Both the position numbers and the translations under genes were made by a program. Shown here in pieces: positions 1 through 9,100 of a stretch of 30,103 nucleotides of DNA. The DNA comes from an uncultured Muribaculaceae bacterium (lineage in GTDB: Bacteria > Bacteroidota > Bacteroidia > Bacteroidales > Muribaculaceae). The stretch spans positions 14,393 to 44,495 of the forward strand of contig CAJTUG010000010.1 of NCBI GenBank assembly GCA_910579605.1. The letters are read 5' to 3'. The notes below the pieces were generated by a model. It made no database searches. It was given only the letters and a program-made list of their open reading frames with translations, and was not told where the DNA came from. Position 1 is the first letter of the stretch, and the number at the start of each line of letters is the position of its first letter.

Positions 1-304
1 CTATCTTATATCCCAGAAGCCTTGCCCACGCCATAACGGCGGTTTTCCTTATAAATGATTTTCCAGAGGCGGAATGCACGTGTAGTATTTTTGCCCCATT
101 GAGTCTTAGCCATGGGAGTTTTACCATGGCAAGCGCCAACTTGAGCTGCCCTTGTAGAAATCCGTGGCGGCTGTTGGTCTCGACAAATCTCATGCCGGGG
201 AAGCATTTGGAGTATGAGGCGGCTACTGCGGCAATTCCTCCTTTTGCTTTCCTGTCGGGGCAGGCGGCAAGCACTTTGTTGAAAATCTGACGGCGGTCTT
301 TCAT
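1..304 (-). CDS. GT4-like glycosyltransferase, N-terminal part (cut by window edge)
   Basis: An open frame of 101 codons runs from an ATG at 304-302 to the window edge with no stop, so the C-terminal two thirds lie outside. The ATG overlaps the TGA of the upstream glycosyltransferase (ATGA, 4 bp), which points to translational coupling. The visible part has a GT-B N-domain pattern: a glycine-rich stretch near residues 21-26 (KGGIAAV), then ILHVHSASGKSF near residues 72-83, followed by a hydrophobic helix ending in LLGYKI. This closely parallels ILHIHATSARSF...FLGFK in the neighbouring protein, so the two are probably related family 4 sugar transferases acting on the cytoplasmic face during surface glycan or exopolysaccharide assembly. 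The catalytic C-domain (EX7E) cannot be seen and the sugar specificity is unknown. Longer open frames on both strands here are shadows. Confidence 0.75.
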   Translation of the reverse strand, partial: MKDRRQIFNKVLAACPDRKAKGGIAAVAASYSKCFPGMRFVETNSRHGFLQGQLKLALAMVKLPWLRLNGAKILHVHSASGKSFIRKTAVMAWARLLGYKI

Positions 305-1347
305 TCCAATACCTTGCTATGAAGAGCATTTAGTTCTTCGCATACGTTTTCCGGGAAGAATTGCGTGATTCTTGCTCTTGCTTCTGTGCCATGACTCACT
401 ATTTCTGTGGGATTGTCTAAATAATATGAGATTGCCTCGGTTATTTCGTCTACGCGGCCAGGTGTGATAAGTAATCCGTTGACTTTATTATCAATGAAAT
501 CGTCGATAGCACCTACGCGGGAAGCAATGCACGGCATAGCATAAACTGCTGCTTCAAGGAGCTGCATAGGCATGCCTTCCATATACGAGGGAATTATCAT
601 TATATCGTTGAGTCTGAGGATGCGGTCTTTGTCGTCGCCGGTGACGTATCCCTTGAATCTCACATAGTCTTCTATTCCATAGTGTGTTATCACCTCAAAA
701 ACCTCGCTGCGGTCTGCGTCGGTACATATATTCAGCTCCATGTTGGGACATTTATCTTTCAACACGGAAATAGCCGATAAAAGGTCGAAAATGCCTTTAT
801 TGCGCTCAAGGCTGCCCATATATAGTAGTCTCACAGGTTCATTGCTGCGTCGTTTAGACCTATTTCGTTGCACAGCTATATCTTCTACCATGTTGTGTAC
901 CACATATGTCTGAGGCATCTGGTATGCACGGCAGTAGTATTCTTGCCAACGTTCTGTCGGTAGGGCTAAGGCGTTGAATCTGTTTAATTGTTTTATGATG
1001 TTTTTTCGGCTTTCAATTTCGGCATATGCGTGGAAATTGCCTCCATGGCAATGGAATATAGTTTTGAATCCCAGAAATCTGCCCCAGCGGTTTATTTTGA
1101 CAGCATCGCGGAAAGACCGTGCAGATGTAGCATGGATGTGGAGAATGTTGAACCCTCTTATTTTAAGGAACGGAAGCCTTGCAAAGAGCTTTACCAACGC
1201 ACTTGTAGAGAATCGGCCATCGGTTGTGGTCGAGGGCCTGAATGTGAATTCCGGTATATTGTCGCTGTAGTACTTGAGAAGTTGTACCAAAGCGCCTAAG
1301 CTATGTAGCGACGGGCCTATGTGGATAACGTGAGGGCGGTGAGGCAT
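301..1347 (-). CDS. Glycosyltransferase family 4 (GT-B fold)
   Basis: This 348-aa protein is a retaining GT-B glycosyltransferase of the GT4 (WecG/RfaG-like) type. Such enzymes transfer a sugar from a nucleotide-sugar donor during polysaccharide synthesis in the cytoplasm. The N-domain carries a glycine-containing first loop (HIGPSLHSLGALV) and LHIHATSARS. The C-domain begins near residue 172 with VRLLYMGSLERNKG, the usual donor-phosphate Arg/Lys region, and has the EX7E motif near residues 257-265 (EGMPMQLLE) followed by AMPCIASRVGAIDDFI and NGLLI. An in-frame TTG lies two codons upstream, but the ATG at 1347 is preferred because the GT core (HVIHIG) begins right after it. Its stop overlaps the start of a second glycosyltransferase. 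The donor and acceptor sugars cannot be read from sequence. Confidence 0.9.
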   Translation of the reverse strand: MPHRPHVIHIGPSLHSLGALVQLLKYYSDNIPEFTFRPSTTTDGRFSTSALVKLFARLPFLKIRGFNILHIHATSARSFRDAVKINRWGRFLGFKTIFHCHGGNFHAYAEIESRKNIIKQLNRFNALALPTERWQEYYCRAYQMPQTYVVHNMVEDIAVQRNRSKRRSNEPVRLLYMGSLERNKGIFDLLSAISVLKDKCPNMELNICTDADRSEVFEVITHYGIEDYVRFKGYVTGDDKDRILRLNDIMIIPSYMEGMPMQLLEAAVYAMPCIASRVGAIDDFIDNKVNGLLITPGRVDEITEAISYYLDNPTEIVSHGTEARARITQFFPENVCEELNALHSKVLE

Positions 1348-1370
1348 AGTCAAGGCTATAGAACAGATAG

Positions 1371-1413
1371 CTCCGGAAAAGGCTTGCCGACCGTTTTCCG
1401 GAGTTTTTATTTT
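1371..1413 (+). terminator. Strong hairpin with T-tract on the plus strand
   Basis: CTCCGGAAAA (1371-1380) pairs perfectly with TTTTCCGGAG (1394-1403) around a 13-nt loop, followed by TTTTTATTTTT on the plus strand. This is a canonical intrinsic terminator in the plus direction, yet both flanking genes are on the minus strand. On the minus strand the hairpin is preceded by A residues and not followed by T residues, so its role for the genes here is unclear. Confidence 0.5.
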
Positions 1414-1434
1414 TAAGAAAGAAATCTCAATCTT

Positions 1435-2034
1435 TTATTTTGCTTCTACCGAGTTGTATCGGGCATTGAGGCCTTCTATGATTTCGGCAGTGATGTCGAG
1501 ATCCGGGTTAAAGAGCAAGCCTGAGCTTTTGAGGAGGATTGCGTCGTAGTGGTGGATGGCGTTGTAGTCTTTAACGTAGTTTAGGAGCGAATCAGTGAGC
1601 CGTGTTTGAGATTCGGCAATAGTGTTTTGGATTCTTAGCTCCTGCTGCTGGAGGAAACGGGCAGCTTCGTTTTGTTTGTTTTGGAATTTTTCTACGTCGG
1701 CTTGGAAAGAAGCTTCAGTGAGATAGACGTTGTTCTGGCGTTTTTGCTCAATTGAGGCGCCGAGTTGTTGAATCTCGTTCTGCTTTGCTTGAGCTTGGCG
1801 CTGGGCGTTGTTCATGAGTTTTTGGCCTTCTTCGTTAAGCTCCTGTGCTAATTTGTATGCGCTCATCACAGAGTCGGCGTCAACGAAACGGATATTAAGA
1901 GCCGGAGTTTGAGCTTCGGTAGAAGATGCTTGGGCCGGGGTCTGTGTTTCGGCAGGTTTTTCGGAGCAAGCGGCAGTGGCACAGATAAATGAGAGTGCCA
2001 AGATTGATTTTACTGTTAACGACAGCGTTTTCAT
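1435..2034 (-). CDS. OmpH/Skp-family periplasmic lipoprotein
   Basis: A 199-aa protein with a lipoprotein signal: a hydrophobic stretch, then ATAAC-S with the lipobox Cys at residue 23. A Pro/Thr/Gln/Ala-rich linker of about 20 residues follows. The body (residues about 48-195) fits the OmpH/Skp family: a first strand IRFVDADSVMSAY, a long Gln/Glu/Asn-rich coiled coil near residues 60-150 forming the tentacle arms, and an ending of the family type (YDAILLKSSGLLFN, then DITAEIIEGLNARY). Skp proteins are periplasmic chaperones for outer-membrane proteins; the lipid anchor would tether this one to a membrane. It lies 26 bp downstream of a small membrane-protein gene and probably shares its transcript. 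Family assignment is firm, but chaperone activity is inferred. Confidence 0.88.
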   Translation of the reverse strand: MKTLSLTVKSILALSFICATAACSEKPAETQTPAQASSTEAQTPALNIRFVDADSVMSAYKLAQELNEEGQKLMNNAQRQAQAKQNEIQQLGASIEQKRQNNVYLTEASFQADVEKFQNKQNEAARFLQQQELRIQNTIAESQTRLTDSLLNYVKDYNAIHHYDAILLKSSGLLFNPDLDITAEIIEGLNARYNSVEAK

Positions 2035-2060
2035 TTATAGGTATGTTATGAATAGCGTAT

Positions 2061-2234
2061 TCACTTGGTTTTGCCGTCGTCGGCGTGGGCGCATCCTATA
2101 CCTTTTTCCCGGAGTTCAGGAATTGAGCCGGCATGGCCGGAAGGGAATTTGCCTCCTTTTACAAAGAGTACTTTTACCCCCAAAAGCAACACGGCGACAA
2201 GCACCAAGATAATTGACAAAATAACTATTTTCAT
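2061..2234 (-). CDS. Small conserved single-span membrane protein
   Basis: A 57-aa protein starting at the ATG at 2234 (MKIVILSI). An upstream in-frame extension of nine codons is less likely because the hydrophobic segment begins directly after this ATG. Residues 2-22 form one transmembrane helix. The cytosolic or periplasmic tail has KVLFVKGGKFPSGHAGS, then a basic and Gly/Cys-containing end (LREKGIGCAHADDG). I recognise the pattern of a Lys-Gly-Gly-Lys-Phe-Pro segment with a late Gly-Ile-x-Cys as recurring in small uncharacterised Bacteroidales proteins; no function is known to me. A TATCTTTG promoter element lies about 35 bp upstream, and the OmpH-like gene follows closely, suggesting a two-gene unit. 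Confidence 0.7.
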   Translation of the reverse strand: MKIVILSIILVLVAVLLLGVKVLFVKGGKFPSGHAGSIPELREKGIGCAHADDGKTK

Positions 2235-2268
2235 TGCCTTATACAGTGGTTGGCAGGTCAAATATCTA

Positions 2269-2276
2269 CAAAGATA
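2269..2276 (-). promoter_or_regulatory. Bacteroidetes -7 promoter element (TATCTTTG)
   Basis: TATCTTTG on the minus strand matches the TAnnTTTG element exactly and sits about 35 bp before the start of the small membrane protein. No good -33 TTTG was found at the expected distance. It would drive the small protein and the OmpH-like gene. Confidence 0.5.
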
Positions 2277-2405
2277 TGACTTTTTTTTCGTTGTTACGTT
2301 TTTATTTTGTAATTTAGGGGTCGAGAAAGTGTCTTTTTAACATTCTTTCTAACTACTGCGGCCTAACGCTAAAAATTACTAATAAAAAACAGTATATCAG
2401 ACCAG

Positions 2406-3863
2406 ATGACAATCAAAGATCTCAAACCGGCTCTTGTGTTCTCGATTTTCGATAAAATCAACCAAGTGCCCCGTCCTTCCAAGAAAGAAGACAAAATACG
2501 CAAATTCCTCCTCGATTTTGCTGCAGAGCATGGCATAGCCGTCCGCACCGATGCCGTAGGAAACGTGGCCATGAGCAAGCCTGCAACCCCGGGCAAAGAA
2601 AACGCTCCGGCCGTTATCATGCAGGCTCATATGGACATGGTTTGCGAGTCCAACGATAAAAATTTCGATTTCGAAAACTCTCCTATCAAAACTATCGTAG
2701 ACGGCGACTGGCTCCGTGCCGACGGGACCACACTCGGTGCCGACAATGGTATAGGCATGGCTGCCGCTCTTGCCGTGTTGGTAGATAAAGACCTCGTGCA
2801 CGGCCCTGTAGAAGCTTTGTTTACGGTAGACGAAGAAACAGGCCTTACCGGCGCAAACAACCTTGGCGACGGTATGCTCAATGGGTCTATTCTCCTTAAC
2901 CTTGACTCCGAAGACGATGCGGAAATATTCATCGGTTGTGCAGGGGGTGTTGATACAACATGTACTTTTAAATACAAGCGTTCTTTCGCTCCCACCGATT
3001 TCCACTATTTCCGTTTTGAAATCTCTGGAGGTCTTGGAGGTCACTCGGGCGGCGACATCCACCTCGGACGTGCCAATGCCAACAAACTCCTCGCCCGGTT
3101 CCTCTATGCCGTGAGCCTTGAGCACGAAATATCGCTCGCAGAAATCGACGGTGGAAATCTCCGCAATGCAATCCCCCGTGCAGCCCATGCAGTGTTCGGC
3201 GTGCATACCTCGCGTAAAGAAGATATACGCGTGGCTTTCAACAAGTATGTAGCCGATATTGAAAACGAATACTCAGGTCTTGAGACTGGTCTCAAATTTG
3301 AACTTGAGAGCACCGATAAGCCAGAATATACCGTAGATTCCGAAACTACTATATCCCTCGTGGAGGCTCTATACTCTGCACCTCACGGAGTCGTGTCCAT
3401 GAGCCGCGATATAGAAGGGTTGGTAGAAACATCCACCAATCTTGCTTCTGTGAAAATGCTCGGCGAAAACCAGATTTTGGTTACCACATCACAACGTTCG
3501 TCGGTAGAATCACGCAAGTGGGACATCGCTCGCCAGGTAGAAGCTCTTTTCTGCCTCGCCGGTGCAGAGGTTTCTCATGGCGACGGATATCCAGGTTGGC
3601 AACCCAATATGAATTCGCAAATAATGCATATTGCTTCAGACGCATACGAGGAACTCTATGGTGTAAAGCCTGCAATCAAAGCTATACATGCAGGTCTCGA
3701 GTGTGGTTTGTTCTTGCAGAAATATCCAGGCTTGGACATGGTGTCTTTCGGTCCTACTCTCCGCGACGTACACTCTCCGTCTGAAAGAATGTATATACCT
3801 GCAGTAGAACGTTTCTGGGGACAACTTACACGTATTCTCGAGAAAGTTGCAGAACTTAAGTGA
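2406..3863 (+). CDS. pepD: Cytosolic aminoacyl-histidine (non-specific) dipeptidase PepD, M20C
   Basis: This 485-aa protein matches the usual length of PepD, a cytoplasmic metallodipeptidase that hydrolyses Xaa-His and many other dipeptides. Metal ligands of the M20 family are visible: H75 and D77 in AHMDMV, the bridging D113 in LGADNGIGMA, E143-E144 in the DEETGLTGA catalytic segment, D167 in LLNLDSE, and a C-terminal His near residue 456 in FGPTLRDVHSPSERM. The central lid/dimerisation domain includes LGGHSGGDIHLGRANANKLL. It is first in a tight operon: its TGA overlaps the GTG start of the exported muramidase. Peptide turnover may couple it loosely to cell-wall peptide recycling, but this is inference. 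Several long antisense frames over it are shadows. Confidence 0.95.
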   Translation: MTIKDLKPALVFSIFDKINQVPRPSKKEDKIRKFLLDFAAEHGIAVRTDAVGNVAMSKPATPGKENAPAVIMQAHMDMVCESNDKNFDFENSPIKTIVDGDWLRADGTTLGADNGIGMAAALAVLVDKDLVHGPVEALFTVDEETGLTGANNLGDGMLNGSILLNLDSEDDAEIFIGCAGGVDTTCTFKYKRSFAPTDFHYFRFEISGGLGGHSGGDIHLGRANANKLLARFLYAVSLEHEISLAEIDGGNLRNAIPRAAHAVFGVHTSRKEDIRVAFNKYVADIENEYSGLETGLKFELESTDKPEYTVDSETTISLVEALYSAPHGVVSMSRDIEGLVETSTNLASVKMLGENQILVTTSQRSSVESRKWDIARQVEALFCLAGAEVSHGDGYPGWQPNMNSQIMHIASDAYEELYGVKPAIKAIHAGLECGLFLQKYPGLDMVSFGPTLRDVHSPSERMYIPAVERFWGQLTRILEKVAELK

Positions 3864-4675
3864 GAATCCTCAAAAGCATAATATATACAGTTTTGCTCAC
3901 GGCGTCATTGTTTACGGGCGCCGTGAGCGAAACTTTGCTTAAACCTCAAGGATTCGCTTTCGACGACCCCGAAATATTTATAGATAACCACGACAGAGCT
4001 TTCATCATAGTAGAAGGAGATACTATCCATATAGCTTTCCTGCCAATGCCCGATAGCCCTAAGCACTATGGCCCGTTGCAAGACGAGGATTTTGTAGAAA
4101 TAGCAGAAGAGCTTGGAGTAGAAGCTGCGGCAATAAGGGCTGTTGTGGATATAGAAACAGGCAAGACCCATAGGGGATTTTATGCCGAAGACAAGCCGGT
4201 GATAAATTTTGATTTAGCGGTGTTCAGGAAAGCCGCCGCCAGACGTAAGGTGGATTTGAAGCCTTTTGCCGATTCTCCGGCTTTGAGACCTTTGGACATG
4301 AGGAAATATGGAGGCCACCAACCTGCAATGCAGGCACGCCTTGATGCGGCCATGGAAATAGATTTCCTCACAGCAATGGAAAGCACGTTTTGGGGTATGT
4401 TTCAGTTGGGCGGTTTCAATTGGAAGCTTTGTGGAGCTGAGTCCCCTCAAGATTTTGTGAGGCGCATGAGCCGGTCGGAATACGACCAACTCAAATTGTT
4501 TGCCAATTTTATTCGCAATACCGGGTTGCTACCACACTTGAAAAACAGGAATTGGGCCGCTTTTTCCAAAATCTACAATGGCCCGGGATATGCAGCCCGA
4601 GGGTATCACACCCGTATGGCTTCGGCATACAAAAGATATAAATCGCAAGAGAGAACCAAGTCTACAGACAAGTAA
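3860..4675 (+). CDS. Exported N-acetylmuramidase-domain protein (PF11860-like)
   Basis: A 271-aa protein with a GTG start overlapping the pepD stop by 4 bp. This start is supported because it gives an N-terminal signal peptide (basic MRILK, hydrophobic to about residue 20, AVS-E cleavage region). From about residue 75 it follows the DUF3380/N-acetylmuramidase pattern: DEDFVEIAEELGVEAAAIRAVVDIETG with a putative catalytic Glu at residue 99, a PVINFDLAVF segment, a FWGMFQLGGFNWKLCG stretch, then QLKLFANFI and a terminal NWAAFSKIYNGPGYA followed by AYKRYK. The family usually has an FExH-like segment where this one has NFDLA, and an ASWG(L/I)FQIMG-like segment where this one has STFWGMFQLGG, so activity should not be assumed. 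It likely acts on peptidoglycan in the periplasm. The following MATE gene starts 3 bp after its stop. Confidence 0.82.
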   Translation: MRILKSIIYTVLLTASLFTGAVSETLLKPQGFAFDDPEIFIDNHDRAFIIVEGDTIHIAFLPMPDSPKHYGPLQDEDFVEIAEELGVEAAAIRAVVDIETGKTHRGFYAEDKPVINFDLAVFRKAAARRKVDLKPFADSPALRPLDMRKYGGHQPAMQARLDAAMEIDFLTAMESTFWGMFQLGGFNWKLCGAESPQDFVRRMSRSEYDQLKLFANFIRNTGLLPHLKNRNWAAFSKIYNGPGYAARGYHTRMASAYKRYKSQERTKSTDK

Positions 4676-4678
4676 TAT

Positions 4679-6028
4679 ATGAACTTAAAGCTATCACAGT
4701 ATCTTCAATCATATAAAAGTATCCTCGGCCTTGGCTTGCCGTTGCTTTTAGGCCAGATAGGCACAATAGCCGTCAGTTTTGCCGACAATATAATGGTCGG
4801 ACGTTATTCCACCGATGCCCTCGCATCGGCTTCTTTTGTTAATAACGTTTTTAATATCGCCATTTTTGCCTGCCTTGGCTTTACCTATGGTTTGACTCCT
4901 CTTTTCGGGGCAATGTTTGTGAGAAAAGAAAACGACGGGATAGGCCGCACCTTGCGTCTCGGCTTGCGCGTGAATTTGATTTTCACCGTCATAGTAATGG
5001 CCATAATGGGTATTTTGTATCTCAATTTAGATCATTTGGGGCAACCGGAGCACCTGATGCCTATAATAAAGCCCTATTATCTTATAGTCTTGGCTGGAAT
5101 GATTCCAATGGTCATTTTCAATGTTTTTGCCCAATGGCTTTTCGGTATAGGCAATACCGGTTTGCCAACTTGGATTGTATTGGGGGCGAATCTATTCAAT
5201 GTAATAGGCAACTACATTCTCATCTACGGCCATTTCGGAGCCCCGGAACTCGGACTGATAGGAGCCGGGTATTCCACATTGGCTTCGCGTTTCCTGTGTG
5301 CGGCGGTTATTTTGGCAATTTTCTACATGCGCAGGAGATATGCTTGTTATAGGCCGTCGTTTAAATGTCCTGTACTAAAACCCGGAGACGTCAAGAAAAT
5401 CATAAAGACAGGTATGCCCGTGTCTGCGCAGATGTTTTTTGAGACAGCATCGTTTTCCGGATCGGCTGTAATGGCCGGATGGCTCAGCAGTGTAGATCTT
5501 GCCGCATTCCAAATTGTGGTTATAAGCGGTATGCTCGGTTTCTGTATATATTATAGTATAGGGGGTGCAATGAGTATCGACATTAGCCATGCCGCAGGTC
5601 AAGCCGACGATGCCGGTATGAGGCGTTCTGCTTGGGCCGGATATCATCTAACCCTTGTGGCAATGCTTATTTCAAGTTCGCTATTTATTTTCTTGGGCCG
5701 AGATATAATGGGTCTCTTTACCGAAGACGGTGAGGTCCTTGCCTTGGCATTGACATTGATTTTCCCCATGGTTCTTTATCAATTTGGCGACGCCACGCAG
5801 ATAACTTTTGCCAATGCCCTTAGGGGAACGAGCAAAGTAATGCCTATGCTATATATAGCTTTCGTGGCATATGTTGTTGTGGGCTTGCCGGTGAGCTATC
5901 TCTTTGCATTCCCGATGGGTCTTGGCCTGTATGGGCTTGTGTTGAGCTTTTCCGTGTGCTTGCTTTTGGCTGCTGTGCTGTATTTCGTATATTTTATCAA
6001 GGCTACCGGAGGCAAGGTAAAACAATGA
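4679..6028 (+). CDS. MATE-family multidrug/organic cation exporter
   Basis: A 449-aa inner-membrane protein with about twelve hydrophobic segments arranged as two six-helix halves, the normal size for MATE transporters (NorM/DinF type). The N-terminal half opens with LGLPLLLGQIGTIAVSFADNIMVGRYSTDALASAS, the classic MATE signature of a first helix followed by a short acidic loop and an Ala/Ser-rich second helix. The second half repeats the pattern with TGMPVSAQMFFETASFSGSAVMAG. MATE proteins use Na+ or H+ gradients to expel cationic drugs and metabolites. It is the last gene of the pepD operon, 3 bp after the muramidase gene, and a short hairpin with a T-run follows. The substrate cannot be predicted. 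Confidence 0.93.
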   Translation: MNLKLSQYLQSYKSILGLGLPLLLGQIGTIAVSFADNIMVGRYSTDALASASFVNNVFNIAIFACLGFTYGLTPLFGAMFVRKENDGIGRTLRLGLRVNLIFTVIVMAIMGILYLNLDHLGQPEHLMPIIKPYYLIVLAGMIPMVIFNVFAQWLFGIGNTGLPTWIVLGANLFNVIGNYILIYGHFGAPELGLIGAGYSTLASRFLCAAVILAIFYMRRRYACYRPSFKCPVLKPGDVKKIIKTGMPVSAQMFFETASFSGSAVMAGWLSSVDLAAFQIVVISGMLGFCIYYSIGGAMSIDISHAAGQADDAGMRRSAWAGYHLTLVAMLISSSLFIFLGRDIMGLFTEDGEVLALALTLIFPMVLYQFGDATQITFANALRGTSKVMPMLYIAFVAYVVVGLPVSYLFAFPMGLGLYGLVLSFSVCLLLAAVLYFVYFIKATGGKVKQ

Positions 6029-6029
6029 G

Positions 6030-6049
6030 TTGCATATTGCAATTTTTTT
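6030..6049 (+). terminator. Short intrinsic terminator after the pepD operon
   Basis: TTGCA (6030-6034) and TGCAA (6038-6042) form a small stem with a 3-nt loop, followed at once by seven T residues. It begins 1 bp after the MATE stop codon. The stem is weak (5 bp), so termination may be partial. Confidence 0.45.
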
Positions 6050-6114
6050 GGATAAAAAACATTAAATATAAAAGAGTTAAGCCTCGGTAATCTTCTCCAC
6101 TCCAAGTTTTTTCG

Positions 6115-6130
6115 TAATTTTGCAAAATTA
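6115..6130 (+). promoter_or_regulatory. -7 promoter element inside a perfect 16-bp palindrome
   Basis: TAATTTTG (6115-6122) matches TAnnTTTG and lies about 47 bp before the start of the large GLUG protein. It is the left half of the perfect palindrome TAATTTTGCAAAATTA, so an identical element faces the other way. No clear -33 TTTG is present. The palindrome could also be an operator. Confidence 0.5.
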
Positions 6131-6168
6131 TAAAGAATAAACCATTTTATTACACTTAATAAAGTTAG

Positions 6169-9100
6169 ATGAAAAAAGTTTCTATCTTATTGGCTACAGC
6201 GGCACTTGCAGCAAGTGCTTCGGCTGCAGTCCCTGTTGATGCGGCGAAATTTTTCCCGGAGCCGTTTGCCTATTCCCAGAAAGTCTCTCCTTCCGGGTTG
6301 ATTGCAGGAAATGCAACAAAGAAGCTTGCAAAAGCTCAGGCAGATCCCTCGGCTACAATTGCTCCTATGAACACTTTTGTGTATCTCCTTTCCCCCGACG
6401 GTAATATTTGGATGGCTACCGTAGAGTATGAGTACGAATCAGTTACACCTCCAGGTGCATCATTTACCGAAAACTATATCCGTGGGTACAAATTTAATGT
6501 CTACGACCAGACCGGGGCACTTGTCGGCACTGTAGAAGATTCTGTTGTGCTTCCGGAAGGAGCGACACGTTGCGCTGCAATAATGCTTGATGCGACAGTG
6601 TCGAAAAAATTCTTCAATTCCGATAATAAGCCGGAAATCATTGTAGGCGTGGCATACAACAAGCCCGATTACACCATCGACTATGAGACCAAAGTCTATA
6701 CCATAGGCGGAAATAAAACCGAGGAAGGCAAAGATGCCGTTATATGCACTATCCCAGGTTATATCGTAGCATCGGAAAATGTTGCGCGCGACAACTGGTC
6801 GGAAGATTTCTATATGACATTCCTTGAGGAACAAGCAGATTTAGAGACTACAGACTACAACGAGTACCTCAACTCCATGAACTGCCACCTCACAACCTAC
6901 AAGAAAGCCGGTTGGGGTTCCAGTCCTTCGGTACTTTTTGAAACAGATGTGCCTATCCTCAAGCTTCCCGGTGCTGAAAACGAGATTCCGTATTTCATGA
7001 TCAAAAATATCAATGGAACGGCATATTTCGTAAAACAATACTACGACAAATGGTTCTTTGTAGAACCGGGAATGGGCGGAAGCGATGAAATTACACCCGA
7101 CAATAGCCTTATCTTGGAAATATCAAAGCTTCCATCGCTTTATTCCACCACTTTGGAAGAAGTGCAGAAGACCTCTATCCCGATGCTCCAAGAAACCCCG
7201 GTTTCTGGTGCTATATGCGTATACTATGGCGTCGGATATCTCAACTTTGAAGACGACGTGATTTTCAACGGTACAGATTTCGACTTCGTTGTGGGTACAG
7301 ACAGCTACACCCCGGGAAGCGACGATTTCGTAAAATGTTACTACACATATGATGCAGCAGGCCAACGCGTAAATACCCTTTGGGAAAACGTGTCGGTATC
7401 AATTGGCCTTAGCGATGTCGACGGTTATCCTTCGCAGATTGTATTTGTAGACACCGATTTAAACAACAATGCAATATTCAATTTTGTAGACGTCCCTTCT
7501 GGTGAAGTCAAAGCGGTTCTGCCTCAGGCATTGAATGGGAATTCCCTCTCAGGATCTATAGACCGTGTGGCAGCAAAAGACGGCTACAACTACGCTATCA
7601 AACTCTCGCATGGCGTTCAAGACAACCAAGGCGATGTACACGACTATATAGCATGGTTCTCAAAAGACGGAGAGCTAATTAGAATCGACGACAACAATCT
7701 TGGCAAGAAAGTAGACCTTGCCCAAGCATATGTGAGCGCCGATGCTCTCAGCCCATACCTCTTCAACACCGACGAGGCTCAGGAATATATGTACCTCGTT
7801 AAGCGTAATATAGATCAGGCCGGCGGCTCTTTGAACCAAGAAGAACTTGTAATAACCTCAGGTAATGGCGAAACCCTCCTTTATCTTGTCCCGGATGCAC
7901 AGAAAGGAAATATTGCGTCGGTGTCTGTTGTCACCTCCGATACAAATCCGCGTCTTTTGGTGTTCTACAGGAATAGCAGCGATGTCTTTACTCTTGACAC
8001 CTACAATCTCCCTCTAAAACGTTTCCAAGGTGGCAACGGTACTGCAGAAGACCCATATCTCATTGCAACAGTTGGAGATCTCCAGCAGATAGCTTCTTCG
8101 CCATTGTCTTCATACCGTCTCGTGTCAGATATTGATGCCTCGGCAGTGAATTTCTCGCCCATCAAGAATTTCTCGGGTAAACTCGACGGTGCAGGTCATA
8201 CTATTTCCGGTTTGAATATCAACGGTAATCATTTCAACGTTTCACTTTTCGACACCATGGTGGAAGGATCAGAAGTGAAAGACCTCACACTTACAGGCGT
8301 GAAATTTACCGTCAATTCCTCGGCAACGGCTGCCGGAGTTATTGCCGGAAAAACCGTCGGTGCAACAATTTCAAATGTCCATGTATATGGCCTTGATTTG
8401 GTAGCTGCAGAAAATATGACTCCTACTGTAGGCGGTCTCGTAGGAGAAGCCTCATATCGGACCGCTATTAATTATAGCTCTGTTTCGTCGGCAAATATCG
8501 ATGCTCCGGGATCAAGTGTCGGTGGTATTGTAGGACTTATGCGAACCGGATCGCAAGTTTTGGCTTCTGCTTTTATAGGTACAATCCATGGCGACGTGGC
8601 TGTTGGAGGTATTGCAGGCTCTACAACTACCGGCGACGAAAATATCTTAGACTGTCATGTAGATGCCGATATCGTGGCTAATAACACAGTGGGAGGCGTT
8701 GTGGGCGAAATGGCCCGTAGCACAGTGGCTCGCAACTATGTTGAGGGTACGATCACTGCAGATCGCAATACAAACCGATTCCACGATTACGGCCCATGTG
8801 CCGGTGGAGTGGCTGGTAGCTTGGCTATGCTCTACGAAGCAGAAGATAATCCCAAAAGCGTAATCTACAACAATTACGTTAACCTTTCAGCTCTCAAAGC
8901 TTTCGCCTCTCAAGGCACCGAAGAATGGCCCGGACAGCACAATACTCTCCATCGTATAGTCGGACAGACATCAGCCACAATGATGCCTGCTATAGACGAC
9001 TATACCAACGATGGCGATCCTATCTACGGCAAGAATCATCCTGCCGAAGCAGGCCTCAAAAATAACCACGTGAACCAAGACATCGCTGCTGTTTCGGAAA

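Noticed and set aside
6..329. 107-codon minus-strand open frame at the window start
   Set aside because: It is in a different phase from the glycosyltransferase start at 304 and its Arg/Cys-rich translation is a typical shadow.
2397..3206. 269-codon minus-strand open frame over pepD
   Set aside because: It is fully antisense to a well-supported dipeptidase with intact metal ligands, and its translation has unusual Cys/His/Val composition with no recognisable motif.
8410..8830. GLUG-like repeats considered as DNA tandem repeats
   Set aside because: The repetition is at the protein level with diverged codons and varied spacing, as expected for a beta-helix.
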